Source of the DNA: Sarcodiotheca gaudichaudii | Lineage: Eukaryota > Rhodophyta > Florideophyceae > Gigartinales > Solieriaceae | DNA: 64,000 bases | Assembly: GCA_032355985.1 (NCBI GenBank) | Contig: JAUKVZ010000006.1 | Coordinates: 205,312 to 269,311 of the forward strand | Reading direction: 5' to 3' | Shown here: positions 29,488-39,446 of the stretch, one piece after another | Position numbering within the stretch: the stretch's first letter is position 1 | Layout of the letters: each line of letters opens with the position of its first letter | Notes under the pieces: model-generated | Database searches by the model: none | Told to the model about the DNA's origin: nothing | The model's input: only the letters and a program-made list of their open reading frames with translations | Translations under genes and position numbers: made by a program

Positions 29488-29584
29488 ATTCCAGCTTCCC
29501 GTCCAGTGGGGGCGGGAGCATAGGTAGTGTTGCCCAATTGGTCAAAAGCGGACCGTGGGCAGTTTGAAAGGAAGCATCGTGAGT

Positions 29585-29896
29585 ATGGAATACTCAATTG
29601 TTCGAAAAGCGATCCTGAACAAGCAGCAGATCGTTGCGACTTACCACCAGCGCGAGCGTTTCTTGTGTCCGCATGTGATCGGAACGAAGAATGGCCGCGA
29701 GCAGGCACTGTTCTACCAGTTTGGGGGCCATAGCAGCAGTGGCATTGACCCCGATGGATCGAGTCGCAACTGGCGATGCATGCGCATCGATGAACTCGAC
29801 GACGTGACCGCGGTCGATGGCGAGTGGCACACGGCCCCGAACCACTCACGCCCTCAGACGTGTGTGGATGTGATTGATGTGGAGGTGTCACGCTAG
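29585..29896 (+). CDS. Small WYL-like protein of unknown function
   Basis: 103 residues from ATG 29585 with AAGGAAG upstream; a GTG at 29579 is also possible. The sequence AILNKQQIVATYHQRERFLCPHVIG, then QALFYQFGG and SRNWRCMRIDEL, has the strand order of a stand-alone WYL-like or Sm-like beta barrel: a basic/tyrosine strand, a PH turn and a terminal helix with DEL. WYL domains bind nucleic acids or ligands in regulators. No helix-turn-helix is attached. It converges on the next small gene. Confidence 0.6.
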   Translation: MEYSIVRKAILNKQQIVATYHQRERFLCPHVIGTKNGREQALFYQFGGHSSSGIDPDGSSRNWRCMRIDELDDVTAVDGEWHTAPNHSRPQTCVDVIDVEVSR

Positions 29897-29899
29897 GAC

Positions 29900-30094
29900 T
29901 CAGGCGGCGCGGCCATTCATCCAGTGGGCGTACTCAAGCGCCCGGGACTCGGCCTCTGGACCGGTGAAGCGAGCCATGTAGACCTCGCCATCATTGTCAT
30001 GCGCGATCGCCTCGACGATCCAGTTGTCGCTCGACACAGAATCTTGGGCCTCTTTGACCTCATATTTCAGGGCCACTTGCTGAACGGTGGACAT
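29900..30094 (-). CDS. Small conserved-looking protein of unknown function
   Basis: 64 residues preceded by a good ribosome site (AAGGAG, 7 bases before ATG 30094). The sequence (VALKYEVKEAQ, NWIVEAIAHDNDGEVYMARFTGPEAESRALEYAHWMNG) suggests a small alpha/beta protein ending in an amphipathic helix. There is no signal or membrane segment. It ends 4 bases from the convergent WYL-like gene. Function unknown. Confidence 0.6.
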   Translation of the reverse strand: MSTVQQVALKYEVKEAQDSVSSDNWIVEAIAHDNDGEVYMARFTGPEAESRALEYAHWMNGRAA

Positions 30095-30291
30095 GGGTGT
30101 CTCCTTTTCACGCCCCTAGATCATGGCATACGTTCGGTCGCACTTCAATCGCGGCGTCAATTTCTAGCAGACGAAATCGGCCTTTCCAAGTTGATACGCC
30201 GGTTTTTGGCGTCTCGACAGCAATCCGATTTTCCTGAAAGCACCTGTCGTCAGGGCGCTCATGTGTTCGGTTTCGACGATGAATGGCGTTT

Positions 30292-31131
30292 TCAGCGCTG
30301 GCGAGGGGCGTCGGCGCTGCGAATCGCTTCCCGCCCGCGGCCATGGACGCCCAGATGAATCCGCTCCAGCGAATCGCACAGCTTCAGCACAGCCCGGCTC
30401 TGGCCCGGAATTGACCGAAGTTTCTCGACACCCATCTGCATTGGTTCATCCGGATTGCGGAAGAGCTGCTTGAAGGCGATGCGAAGCGCCTCGATCTCGC
30501 CCACCGACCAGCCGCGCCGAACCAGCGCCGTCGTGTTGACCTTGCGAGGCTCCGCCGGCGATCCCTCGACGACGAGGAAGGGGGCCACATCCTTCGTGAT
30601 GCGCGCCATGCCGCCGACGAATGAAAGCTGCCCGACCGTCGCGAAGTGATGCACACCCGCGCCGCCGGCGATCGTCGCGCCGTATTCGACAAGACAATGC
30701 CCGCCGAGCATCGCGCCGTTGGCGATCACGACTTCATCTTCAATCACGCAGTCATGCGCAATGTGAATGCCGACCATCAACAGACAGTCGCTGCCGATCA
30801 CCGTGCGTCCACCGCCAAGTTCGGTGCCGCGATGAATCGTCGCGTGCTCGCGAATGCGATTGCGATCGCCGATGACGAGCTCGGTGTGCCCGCCCTTGTA
30901 TTTCAGATCCTGCGGCTCAGCGCCGATCACCGCGAATGGATAGAGAACATTGTCCTCACCCATGCGCGTCGGGCCGTGCACAGTCACATGATTGTGAATC
31001 ACGGTGCGAGCGCCGATGGTGACATCCGCTCCGACAACCGCATACGGTCCGATCTTCACTCCCTCGCCGACAGTGGCGCGCGGGTCGACGATTGCCGTCG
31101 GGTGAATCTCGGCGTGTGTGGAGATGCTCAT
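30292..31131 (-). CDS. lpxA: Acyl-ACP--UDP-N-acetylglucosamine O-acyltransferase
   Basis: 279 residues. It performs the first step of lipid A synthesis, moving a 3-hydroxyacyl chain from ACP to UDP-GlcNAc. The N-terminal two-thirds is the left-handed hexapeptide-repeat helix (IHPTAIVDPRATVGEGVKIG). The catalytic His lies in GIHIAHDCVIED (His126, equivalent to His125 of the E. coli enzyme). The C-terminus is the helical domain (VRRGWSVGEIEALRIAFKQLF). ATG 31131 directly follows the stop of lpxC-fabZ, which indicates coupled translation. Confidence 0.95.
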   Translation of the reverse strand: MSISTHAEIHPTAIVDPRATVGEGVKIGPYAVVGADVTIGARTVIHNHVTVHGPTRMGEDNVLYPFAVIGAEPQDLKYKGGHTELVIGDRNRIREHATIHRGTELGGGRTVIGSDCLLMVGIHIAHDCVIEDEVVIANGAMLGGHCLVEYGATIAGGAGVHHFATVGQLSFVGGMARITKDVAPFLVVEGSPAEPRKVNTTALVRRGWSVGEIEALRIAFKQLFRNPDEPMQMGVEKLRSIPGQSRAVLKLCDSLERIHLGVHGRGREAIRSADAPRQR

Positions 31132-32460
31132 TCAGTCCTGCTCCGCGTCGACCATCATGAACTTCACCTGCGCCTCGGCGACGAGCTTCCCGCCGACGAA
31201 CGCCCTGCAATCAACCTCGCCGAAGCGATTGGTCGCGCGAATGGCCTGCGTCTCCATCACGAGTTGATCTCCGGGCGTCACGGGCTTGCGAAGTTTCACG
31301 TTCTCGAGTCCGAGCAGCACCGCAATCCTGCCGGTGCGCTCCAGCTTCTGGCTCAGCATCAGTCCTGCGAGTTGCGACATCGCCTCGACGATGAGCACTC
31401 CAGGCATGATCGGCGATTCGGGATAGTGCCCCTGGAAAAACGGTTCGTTCATCGTAACGTTCTTGATGCCGATCGCCTTAAGATCGCCTTCAAGACGCAC
31501 AACGCGGTCTACAAGCACCATCGGGTACCGATGGGGGAGCAGGCGCAAAATCCGCCGGATGTCCATCGCCGGCGCCAGAGCCCCGCCTTCAGGCGAGTCC
31601 TGCGCGTTTCCCAGCTTCACAAGCTCGCGCGCCATCCGATGATTCAGGCTGTGCCCCGAACGCGTCGCCACCACGCGCCCGCGCAGCGGACGACCCGCAA
31701 GCGCGATGTCGCCCACAAGATCAAGCAGCTTGTGACGCGCCGGCTCATCCGCAAAACGAAAACTGTTGTCAATCGGCCCATCCTGACCGATCACCAGGAT
31801 GTCCTTCGGCGTCAGGTGGCGGCACATCCCGCGATCCTGCAGCGCCTGCGCTTCTTCAGCCGTCGCGTACGTGCGCGCCGAGGCGATCCGATCTCGATAC
31901 GCCGATGCCTCCAGCGTAAACGCGCACGCCTGACGCGCAAGCGCCGATGACTTGCCGTAGTCAAGGTCGTAGACGTAATCAGTCGCCGGCGCATCATTGG
32001 GCAGCACCGAGACAGTCGCGCCCTCATCGCCCACTGTGATCGGCTCCGTCACAACGATCGGCCGACGAAACGCCTCCTGCTCGACGACGCCGACGGATTC
32101 AATCGCATCAACGAACAATCGCGCCGAGCCATCGCCGCCCGGAAGCTCCTCTGCATCCAGATCGATCACCGCATTGTCGATGCCCAGCCCGGCAAGCGCT
32201 GACATGCAGTGCTCCACCGTCTCAACGATGGCGTCGCCCGCCTGCAGCGCCGTGCGCCGAGGACGATCAACAACATGATCGACATGCGCCCGAATCTCCG
32301 GCGCGCCATCCATATCAACACGACGAAAGCGAATGCCCTCGTTGTCATCGGCAGGCTTGATCGTCGCCGTCACAGGCGCACTGCTGAACAGGCCGGCGCC
32401 GCTGATCGACGCCTCGCCCGCAACCGTCCGCTGATGTTGTCTGTCGTTGTCTGCGCTCAT
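31132..32460 (-). CDS. lpxC-fabZ: Fused LpxC deacetylase / FabZ 3-hydroxyacyl-ACP dehydratase
   Basis: 442 residues carrying two enzymes. Residues about 1-285 are LpxC, which deacetylates UDP-3-O-acyl-GlcNAc in the committed step of lipid A synthesis; zinc ligands fit His84 (EHCMSAL), His243 and Asp247 (RHKLLD), with general acid His270 (SGHSLNH). Residues about 300-442 are FabZ, which dehydrates 3-hydroxyacyl-ACP: [13 protein letters not shown] and the catalytic [14 protein letters not shown] with His345 and Glu359. The fusion puts enzymes that compete for the 3-hydroxyacyl-ACP pool on one chain; similar fusions are known in Bacteroidetes and others. It overlaps lpxD by 4 bases and abuts lpxA. 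Confidence 0.95.
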   Translation of the reverse strand: MSADNDRQHQRTVAGEASISGAGLFSSAPVTATIKPADDNEGIRFRRVDMDGAPEIRAHVDHVVDRPRRTALQAGDAIVETVEHCMSALAGLGIDNAVIDLDAEELPGGDGSARLFVDAIESVGVVEQEAFRRPIVVTEPITVGDEGATVSVLPNDAPATDYVYDLDYGKSSALARQACAFTLEASAYRDRIASARTYATAEEAQALQDRGMCRHLTPKDILVIGQDGPIDNSFRFADEPARHKLLDLVGDIALAGRPLRGRVVATRSGHSLNHRMARELVKLGNAQDSPEGGALAPAMDIRRILRLLPHRYPMVLVDRVVRLEGDLKAIGIKNVTMNEPFFQGHYPESPIMPGVLIVEAMSQLAGLMLSQKLERTGRIAVLLGLENVKLRKPVTPGDQLVMETQAIRATNRFGEVDCRAFVGGKLVAEAQVKFMMVDAEQD

Positions 32461-33539
32461 CCCTGCTCGCCTTCCAGACGCGCGATCCTTCGCAGCGCCT
32501 CTTTCAACTCTCGCTCCGTCTCAGGCAGACGCCGCGCCGCCACATCCATCTTGAACGCCAGACGAGCATCCTTCGCCGGATAGCCGAACCACGTCTCGCC
32601 GGCCGGTACATCTCGCATCACGCCCGCCTTGGCGCCGATGATCGCCCCCGGACCGACCACCTGCCCATCCGAGATGCCCACGGCGCCGGCGACCACAACG
32701 CCGTCGCCGAGCGTCACCGAACCGCCCACGCCCGTCTGGCCGCAGATCAGACACGCCAGCCCAACCACGCAGTTGTGGCCGATCTGCACCTGGTTGTCGA
32801 TCTTCGAACCGGCGCCGATCAACGTGTCGCCGAAACGACCGCGATCAATCGAACTGCATGCGCCAACCTCAACGTCATCTTCGATGCGCACGCTGCCGGC
32901 ATGCGGCACCTTGCGATGCGTCACGCCTCCTTCATGCGGCCTCGGGTGATATCCGAAGCCATCCGCGCCGATCGCCGTGCACGCATGAATGCGCACGCGA
33001 TTGCCAAGTGAGCATCGATCCTCGATGACCACACCCGCGCGCAGATCACAGTCGCTTCCGATGTGCACATTCGCCCCGAGCGTCACATTCGCGTGAATGA
33101 TCGTTCGATCGCCGATGACGCATCCGGGGCCGATCACCGCGTTCGGACCGATGCGCACTTCCTCGCCCAGACTCGCCGTCGGATGAATCACCGCTCGCTC
33201 ATGCACACCTTCCGGCGCCACGATCGGAGGCGTCACGACCTGCAGCAGATCAATCAGGGCATGATCGGCGTCGGCGACGAAGATCAACGCGCGCTCGTCA
33301 GGATTGTGTCCCGGAGGCTTGATGTCCTTGGTCACGATCGCCGCGCCGGCCTCGCTTGTGGCCCACTTGGCCGCATGCTTCTTGTCGCGGATGAACGTCA
33401 GCGTCCGCGCGTCGGCGCGATCCAGCGTGTCCAGCCGGGACAGCGCAAGATCAGCGCGCCCGACCAGCTCCGCGCCGAGGCGCTCGGCGATCGCGCCGGT
33501 CGTCATCACAAGATCCGTCATCGTTGGGCTATGGGTCAT
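32457..33539 (-). CDS. lpxD: UDP-3-O-(3-hydroxyacyl)glucosamine N-acyltransferase
   Basis: 360 residues. It adds the second 3-hydroxyacyl chain in lipid A synthesis. The N-terminal uridine-binding domain ([29 protein letters not shown]) is followed by hexapeptide repeats ([22 protein letters not shown]) and the catalytic His region QIGHNCVVG, with [11 protein letters not shown] at the end. ATG 33539 is chosen; GTG 33545 and ATG 33521 are alternatives. The stop overlaps the next start by 4 bases. Confidence 0.95.
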   Translation of the reverse strand: MTHSPTMTDLVMTTGAIAERLGAELVGRADLALSRLDTLDRADARTLTFIRDKKHAAKWATSEAGAAIVTKDIKPPGHNPDERALIFVADADHALIDLLQVVTPPIVAPEGVHERAVIHPTASLGEEVRIGPNAVIGPGCVIGDRTIIHANVTLGANVHIGSDCDLRAGVVIEDRCSLGNRVRIHACTAIGADGFGYHPRPHEGGVTHRKVPHAGSVRIEDDVEVGACSSIDRGRFGDTLIGAGSKIDNQVQIGHNCVVGLACLICGQTGVGGSVTLGDGVVVAGAVGISDGQVVGPGAIIGAKAGVMRDVPAGETWFGYPAKDARLAFKMDVAARRLPETERELKEALRRIARLEGEQG

Positions 33540-33584
33540 GCACACGCTCGCTGCGCAGACTCATGAAGAGCCCGCGATCCATCA

Positions 33585-34199
33585 TCAGTTCGCGCCGGAT
33601 TTCCACTCGTTGTTCATCAGCTGAAGCACCTGATCGCTGATGTCAACCGTGTCGCTCACATACAGCATGCGGCGAACAGCCAGCTGACGAAGCACGCCGT
33701 TCTGAGCGCCCTCCTGGATCTTCGTGCCGTAGTCATTGCTCATGATGATGTCGTAGCCTTCACTCAAGGCGATGCGATCGACGGCGTCCTGCACCTTGTT
33801 GAACAGCGCCATCAGGATCTCGCCCTGGCGAACGCCGATCCGCTGCTGAGCGAAGTTCTGCTCCGCTTCAATAGTCACACGAAGAAGCGCCGCCTCTTCG
33901 ATCTTTTCCTTCTGCGGCTCGCCCGGGGCCATGATCTGAATCTCTTCAGCCGTCGCACGAAGCTGCTCCGACAACTGATCGATCCGCGCCTGACGCTTAT
34001 TCAGGAACTCCTGCAGCTCCGCCTCCAGCGACGCCCGCTCGTCGAGCTCGTTGATCACCTTCTCCAGGTTCACGGTCGCGATCGTCGCCGGCTGCGGCAC
34101 GTTGTTCGCCGCATTGTTCGCGCCCGCCTGCCATGACACTGAACCAACCACGACGATCGCCGCGGCCAGAATCCAAATTCCAGCGCTCTTGCTGCGCAT
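33585..34199 (-). CDS. OmpH/Skp-family periplasmic chaperone
   Basis: 204 residues. The N-terminus is a signal or anchor (GIWILAAAIVVVGSVSW). The mature part starts with the short strand TIATVNLEKVINEL, then long charged helices (LEAELQEFLNKRQARIDQLSEQL) that form the tentacles of Skp, and ends with IALSEGYDIIMSNDYGTK. Skp holds unfolded outer-membrane proteins in the periplasm. Its place between bamA and lpxD is the classical one. GGAG lies about 7 bases before ATG 34199. Confidence 0.88.
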   Translation of the reverse strand: MRSKSAGIWILAAAIVVVGSVSWQAGANNAANNVPQPATIATVNLEKVINELDERASLEAELQEFLNKRQARIDQLSEQLRATAEEIQIMAPGEPQKEKIEEAALLRVTIEAEQNFAQQRIGVRQGEILMALFNKVQDAVDRIALSEGYDIIMSNDYGTKIQEGAQNGVLRQLAVRRMLYVSDTVDISDQVLQLMNNEWKSGAN

Positions 34200-34328
34200 A
34201 CCCTGTCTCCATCCCGCCTGAGGCGGATTCTGACTACTTCGCGAGGGTCGAAACCATCATAATAGCGGCGTCCGACGCATCCGACCGCGCCGCCCCGCCC
34301 GGCCTCGCCGGGACCAGCCGCGACGCTC

Positions 34329-36836
34329 TCAGAACGGAAGATCAAGACTGAAGCTGAAAAGCTGCGTCTCGTCAAAGTCCTCATCCCGAATCGGCACGGC
34401 AAAGTCAAACGCCAGCGGCGCCGGACTGATCGGAAGCAGCAGACGGATGCCCAGACCCGCGCTCACGCGGTACTGGCTGAAGCCGAACGTCTCACGCACC
34501 GTGCCCGAGTCGATGAACGCCACGCCGGAAATCACCGCCCGACCGCCGGCGTTCCCCCACAAGGGCTGCAGGTACTCAACACCGAAGAAGAACGACCAGT
34601 TGCCGCCGATCGGATCATCGCTCGGCTCGCCATTGTCCGCACGCACGCCGCGCGGCGACACACCCTGGAAATCAAAGCCGCGAAAGCTGCGGCCGCCCAG
34701 GTAGTACTTCTCATACATCGGCGCTTCGCCATTCTGCGGGATGTAACGCATCTGCGTTCGCATCGAAAGCACGCTCTTGCGCGACAGAAAATCCTCGGCG
34801 ATCGGCAGCCACAACTCGTGCTCCAGCGAGAGCTTCGTAAAGCTGAAGTCCCCGAAGATCTGCTCAACGCTGAACTCCGTGCGAGCGCCGCGCGTCGGGC
34901 CGATGCGCTCAGCCGGCGGCACCGTCGTTCGCGTGCCGGCGAATCCAAGACCGATGATCGTGTGCGCATCCTCGACCTCGAAGTACGCCTCCGGCGCATT
35001 GGCGTCGATATCCGAAAGCGACACCACTTCCAGCCGCGTCGTCAGAGCGCCCGTCCAGCGATCGCCGAAGCGCCGTGCCACACGACCTCGCCCGCCGTAG
35101 CGCTCCTCGTCGTAATCGTCGTAGTAACGCTCACGAAAGAAGGCCGAGCCCGTCAGTGAGATGTCCGATTCAAAGAGCGAAGGCTCCGTCAGACTCACCG
35201 AATACGTCTGCACTTCAAAACCAGGCGCCAGCGTCAGATCAAACTGCTGCCCGGCGCCGCGAAACGCGCGACCCGTCAAGAGTTCCGAAAACGTGTCCGG
35301 TGTGTCGTACAGATCGAAGTTGTCCTGCACAATCGAAATCGTGCCGATCACGCCCGAGTCCGAGCTCACCGCGGCGCCGAAGTTGATCGAGCCCGTATTC
35401 GTCTCATCAATCTGCACCAGCACATCGCGCATGCCCGGATGCTCCGGCTGCTCGTTCTGCACCGTCGTCTCCACGCCCGCGCTGGGCTCTGCCGGTGAAG
35501 GCGTTCGGAAAACGCCAAGCTGCGAGAGACGACGCTGCGATTCATCCAGCGCCGTCATGTCCAATGGCCGCTCCGGACGCACCTGGATCTCACGCCGGAT
35601 CACACCCTGCTTCGTGATGTCATTGCCCTGAATGATCACTTCGCCGGTCATGTAACGCCGGCCTTCGATGATGTCGATCACCAGCTCGATCTGCGGCTCC
35701 GTCAGATCTCGAAGCTCCTGCGTGCCCACGCTCACATCCACATAGCCCATCTGCAGATACGCATCACGCACCGCAATCGCCGAGCGACGCACCAGACGCT
35801 GCGAATACACATCGCCCGGCTTGATCTCCATCAGACCGATGATCTGCGCCTGCGTGAAAAGCAGCGGATCCTCCGGCGTCCCGCCCTCCAGCGTCACCGT
35901 CCGAAGCGTGTAGCGAGGGCCTTCATCAATCAGAAACGTCACGATCGCCTCGCGACCATCCGGGCTTGGCTGCACCACGCGATCGGCGCGGCAATCGATG
36001 TAACCCTGATCCCGGTAAAACCGCATCAGCGTGTCGATATCCGAATCAAGCGTCTCGTTGTCCAGCGGACCCTTCTTGAAGATGCCCTGCACCTTCGTGC
36101 GCACCTTCGAGCGAAGCAGCTTGCTCGTGAAGGAGATGTTTCCATCAAAGTCGATGCGCGTCACCTTCACGCGCTCGCCCTCGCGAATACGGAACAGGAT
36201 GATCCCGTCGGCAAGCTCCGCCTCGTCGATCGACACCTCGACCTGGTAATACCCCTTCGAGCGATACAGCGTCTCGATGTTGCGCTCGGCGCGATTCAGC
36301 GGGAAGGGATCAATCGGCGTGTTCAGCACGATGCCCGCCGCACGCACCGCCTGATCAAGCTCGCTGTCGCTCAGATGGTTGTTGCCCGTCACCTGCACGG
36401 CTTCGACGATCGGCGCCTCTTCGAGGATGTAGATCACCGTCAGCGTGCCATCCGGCTCCTCCCGCACGCGCGGGAACACCCGCTGAAACTGCCCGAGCCG
36501 ATTGATGCGCTGCAGATCGCCGCTGACGATCTCATTGTCGAAGGGATACCCTTCCTTCGTTCGCAGATTGTTCGTGACAAGCTGCGCCCGGACGCGATTC
36601 AGACCCCGCAGCTCGATCTGCGAGACCATCCGTCCGTTGAAGCGCTCCATGGCCCCGGCGTCCGCCTGCTGGGCGCTGGCCGTCTGCACACTGAAGAGGC
36701 AGAGGCACACCAGCGCCATCGCTGCGCAGAAAAGAGCCCCGCCCGCGCACGCGCCCCGGCGCAACTTACAGTCGCCTGTCAGCGCGCCCGCGCCGCGCTT
36801 GACCTTCGGGTCCTTGACAATCCGGCGAATGCGCAT
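34329..36836 (-). CDS. bamA: Outer-membrane protein assembly factor BamA
   Basis: 835 residues. It folds and inserts beta-barrel proteins into the outer membrane. A signal peptide (ALFCAAMALVCLCLFSVQTASA) follows an unusually long basic N-terminus of about 32 residues. POTRA repeats span about 60-430 (VSQIELRGLNRV, VEAVQVTGNNHLSD, VKVTRIDFDGNISF, RYMTGEVIIQGND). The barrel occupies the rest and includes the VRGY-like loop RSFRGFDFQGVSPRG; the C-terminal residue is Phe (SFSLDLPF), the beta signal. First gene of the bamA-ompH-lpx group. Confidence 0.93.
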   Translation of the reverse strand: MRIRRIVKDPKVKRGAGALTGDCKLRRGACAGGALFCAAMALVCLCLFSVQTASAQQADAGAMERFNGRMVSQIELRGLNRVRAQLVTNNLRTKEGYPFDNEIVSGDLQRINRLGQFQRVFPRVREEPDGTLTVIYILEEAPIVEAVQVTGNNHLSDSELDQAVRAAGIVLNTPIDPFPLNRAERNIETLYRSKGYYQVEVSIDEAELADGIILFRIREGERVKVTRIDFDGNISFTSKLLRSKVRTKVQGIFKKGPLDNETLDSDIDTLMRFYRDQGYIDCRADRVVQPSPDGREAIVTFLIDEGPRYTLRTVTLEGGTPEDPLLFTQAQIIGLMEIKPGDVYSQRLVRRSAIAVRDAYLQMGYVDVSVGTQELRDLTEPQIELVIDIIEGRRYMTGEVIIQGNDITKQGVIRREIQVRPERPLDMTALDESQRRLSQLGVFRTPSPAEPSAGVETTVQNEQPEHPGMRDVLVQIDETNTGSINFGAAVSSDSGVIGTISIVQDNFDLYDTPDTFSELLTGRAFRGAGQQFDLTLAPGFEVQTYSVSLTEPSLFESDISLTGSAFFRERYYDDYDEERYGGRGRVARRFGDRWTGALTTRLEVVSLSDIDANAPEAYFEVEDAHTIIGLGFAGTRTTVPPAERIGPTRGARTEFSVEQIFGDFSFTKLSLEHELWLPIAEDFLSRKSVLSMRTQMRYIPQNGEAPMYEKYYLGGRSFRGFDFQGVSPRGVRADNGEPSDDPIGGNWSFFFGVEYLQPLWGNAGGRAVISGVAFIDSGTVRETFGFSQYRVSAGLGIRLLLPISPAPLAFDFAVPIRDEDFDETQLFSFSLDLPF

Positions 36837-37120
36837 GGGTGTGCAGTGTGACCATGGGAGGAAGGCCGACGATACCCCTCCGCGCCCTCCCTCACAACCT
36901 CACGCAGGGTCGATTCGCACCCCTTGTCCACAGGAAGCCGTTTCTTGATCGCCACGCGCCGTACACGCTAGCGTGCCGCCTGACCTTGACTGTGCGTTTC
37001 CGGTCGGTCGGCGGACCCACGATTGACGCCGAGCCGTGGAGTTCCGTTGGGGTGGTGGAGTCCGATGGGCTCCGGTCGTCGTCACTGAGCGTGCGCTCAA
37101 CTTTGCTGGGAGGTCGCTGC

Positions 37121-37594
37121 ATGCGCCGTGTGGTCGTTGTCGCTCGTCGGATGATGCTGCTGATCATCGGATGCGCGAGTCTCTGCGTCGGCGCCATCCT
37201 TCTCTACAGCGCCGGCCCCGACACCATCGCACAAGCGCCCATGCCATTCCTCCTGGCCATTCTCGCGCTCATCCTGCTGCCGGCATGCACCGTCGCGCTC
37301 ATCGAGCTCGAACGCCGCCGACGCACCCGATCAGCCGGACTCGTCTGGACATCCAGAGATGGCAGAGGACTGGCGCTCGCCCGCAAGCGGCTGGCGACAT
37401 CGATCGTCAGCCATCGCCCGACGCCCAGACGAACGCTTCATCAGCCCCATGCGCCCAAAGCGCGAAGGCTGGCCAACTGGAGATTGAATGGTCTTAGTGC
37501 GTTAGAACAACGCGCCCAGCGCCAAGACGCGACCAGTGACGAGCGTCAGCGCCCCACCACAGCACATCATCCGGATCAGAAGGCGAAGGCGTAG
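37121..37594 (+). CDS. Small two-helix membrane protein of unknown function
   Basis: 157 residues from ATG 37121, preceded at about 8 bases by a strong ribosome site GGGAGG. Two hydrophobic helices (MMLLIIGCASLCVGAILLYS and FLLAILALILLPACTVALI) are followed by an Arg-rich, low-complexity cytoplasmic tail. The last 100 bases overlap the convergent anti-sigma gene, so the tail codons may be constrained by the other strand. No family recognised. The ribosome site and membrane helices make it likely real. Confidence 0.55.
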   Translation: MRRVVVVARRMMLLIIGCASLCVGAILLYSAGPDTIAQAPMPFLLAILALILLPACTVALIELERRRRTRSAGLVWTSRDGRGLALARKRLATSIVSHRPTPRRTLHQPHAPKARRLANWRLNGLSALEQRAQRQDATSDERQRPTTAHHPDQKAKA

Positions 37595-38636
37595 GCAGAG
37601 CCTCGACCAGCGGCCGCACCTCGATCGAAACGCAAGCCGCAGAAAGCGCCGACAGCAGATCCCTCATCGATTCCGGCGACTGCGTCATCGTGAACTCAAG
37701 CTCGTCGGGAATCGCAAGCAGCTGCTCGCCCGCTGCGGCGTCCACAGTCGCGCCGCCCGGTTCGATCGATGCAAGAACGCCTCCGGCGGACGCGAACAGA
37801 CGTCTCCCCTCGACGTCTGTCCACGCGACACTGTCGTCCGTCGCAGAAACGACGTGGCTCATCAGGAAGATCGGCAACCGATCCTCCCGCAGCGTGGCTG
37901 CGATCTGCAGCCGGCGTTCGCCGAGCAATCGCAGGGCCTCATCGAAATCCGCCTTTGTCAGTGCCGGCCCGGCCGCGTCTGATGGCGCGCCCGCGCTGCC
38001 GCCTTCGGCTGATCGCTGTTCCGCCTGCAACGCGCCCATGCTGTGCGAGCCGTCAGAGACCACCGGCCTGGCGTCCAGTGTCTCGTCAGCCTCGCGAAGA
38101 GCGAACTGCGCGCCCGTGCCGGGCGCCTCCTCCATGGCGGTGTCCGCACCCGCAACCTGCGAGCCGGACGTGGCATCTTCCATTGTCTCAGTGGGTCCCT
38201 CAGCGAGGGGGGCCGGCTGCGAGGCAGGCGTGGTTGAGCGCAGTGCGAGGACTGTCACGCCTGCGCTCGCGGCCAGCAGAATGATCGCGGCGATCGCAAA
38301 GCGCGAAACCCTCGTTGAAGGCGCGCCGATCGACCCGATCACATCAATCTCATTCATAGAGGCCGAATCCGAAGAATCAGCCATCGCGCCAGTCAGCATC
38401 CGTCGCTCAGCGCGTCCAAGCGCCTCATCGACAAGATCCGATGGCGTCGCCGAAGCCGCCGCGCGGCCCCACAACTGCAGGCCGGCGCGATCCGTCCGCG
38501 CCTGGCGCAGCTTTGCATATGCAGAAGCATCGCGAGCCATCTCGGCCTCAAACGCCGCCGATTCTTCAGGCGACATCTCGCCCTCAATCCAGGCGAGCAT
38601 GCGATCTTCTTCAGGTGTGTTCATCCGTTCAGTCAT
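37494..38636 (-). CDS. Membrane-bound anti-sigma factor-like protein
   Basis: 380 residues. The N-terminal 70 residues (EEDRMLAWIEGEMSPEESAAFEAEMARD) resemble the zinc-less anti-sigma domain; a helix at about 135-153 (FAIAAIILLAASAGVTVLAL) crosses the membrane, leaving about 230 exported residues that include EALRLLGERRLQIAATLRE. The gene starts at ATG 38636 inside the sigma gene's last codons (ATGACTGA overlap), a hallmark of sigma/anti-sigma pairs. It should hold the preceding ECF sigma factor inactive until an envelope signal. Confidence 0.8.
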   Translation of the reverse strand: MTERMNTPEEDRMLAWIEGEMSPEESAAFEAEMARDASAYAKLRQARTDRAGLQLWGRAAASATPSDLVDEALGRAERRMLTGAMADSSDSASMNEIDVIGSIGAPSTRVSRFAIAAIILLAASAGVTVLALRSTTPASQPAPLAEGPTETMEDATSGSQVAGADTAMEEAPGTGAQFALREADETLDARPVVSDGSHSMGALQAEQRSAEGGSAGAPSDAAGPALTKADFDEALRLLGERRLQIAATLREDRLPIFLMSHVVSATDDSVAWTDVEGRRLFASAGGVLASIEPGGATVDAAAGEQLLAIPDELEFTMTQSPESMRDLLSALSAACVSIEVRPLVEALPTPSPSDPDDVLWWGADARHWSRLGAGRVVLTH

Positions 38637-39315
38637 CGAAGCCGGAACGCTCCATCTCATCTCGAAGCGCCAGACGAGCACGGAAGAGACGACTCTTCAC
38701 GGTGCCCACCGCCACTTCCAACACTTCCGCGATCTGCTTGTAATCAAGACCCCGGACATCCCGGAGAATCAGAATCGCGCGCTGATCGGGGTCCAGGCGG
38801 CTCATCGCCACATCCAGACCGCCGAACTGCTCTTCCTGTTCGACGCCCCCCGCAGGCCCGAGTTCCCGATTCTGCTCCCGCAGATCAGAAAGACTGGGGC
38901 CATCCGCCCCCGCGACCATGTTGTCGAGGCTGGCGTGCCGCCGAAGCCGCTCTTTCCGGAGGTGGCTCAGACACAGATTCATCGCCACACGCGTCAGCCA
39001 CGTGCTGAAACGGGCCCGCCCGTCAAACTGGTGAAGATTCTCGATCACCCGCAGCAGCACCGCCTGCGACAGATCCCGGGCCGTCTCCCGATTCCCCACC
39101 ATCCGGTACGCCACCGCGAAAATCAGCCGATCATGCCGCTCCAGCAGCTCGCCCAGCGCAGCCCGATCGCCCTGCTTGGCGGCCGCCACAAGCAGATCGT
39201 CCAACCGATCCGGATCCCGGGCGTCGCTCGAGCTGAGGCTCGCGGACTCATCCGATTGTGGCGGCTCAGACGTCACGGCAAGAAGAGTATCGTCCTCACT
39301 CGTCGCTCGTCTCAT
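38629..39315 (-). CDS. ECF-family RNA polymerase sigma factor
   Basis: 228 residues from ATG 39315 (MRRATSEDD); the frame extends to 39498 but the extra part overlaps purB and has no domain. Region 2 is ALGELLERHDRLIFAVAYRM through GRARFSTWLTRVAMN; region 4 is LDPDQRAILILRDVRGLDYKQIAEVLEVAVGTVKSRLFRAR. An acidic Ser/Asp-rich N-terminal stretch of about 30 residues precedes region 2. The next gene is its likely anti-sigma factor. Confidence 0.92.
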   Translation of the reverse strand: MRRATSEDDTLLAVTSEPPQSDESASLSSSDARDPDRLDDLLVAAAKQGDRAALGELLERHDRLIFAVAYRMVGNRETARDLSQAVLLRVIENLHQFDGRARFSTWLTRVAMNLCLSHLRKERLRRHASLDNMVAGADGPSLSDLREQNRELGPAGGVEQEEQFGGLDVAMSRLDPDQRAILILRDVRGLDYKQIAEVLEVAVGTVKSRLFRARLALRDEMERSGFDD

Positions 39316-39446
39316 GCGAGCGGCCCCGAAGAGCCCCCATCCGTCGCGGCCGGATTGCCCATGCGATACGATCGGCCGAAGACGGAGCGACAACGCCGCA
39401 CGCACGTCCGAAACAACACAACACACCCTTCCCCCCGGAGACACAC

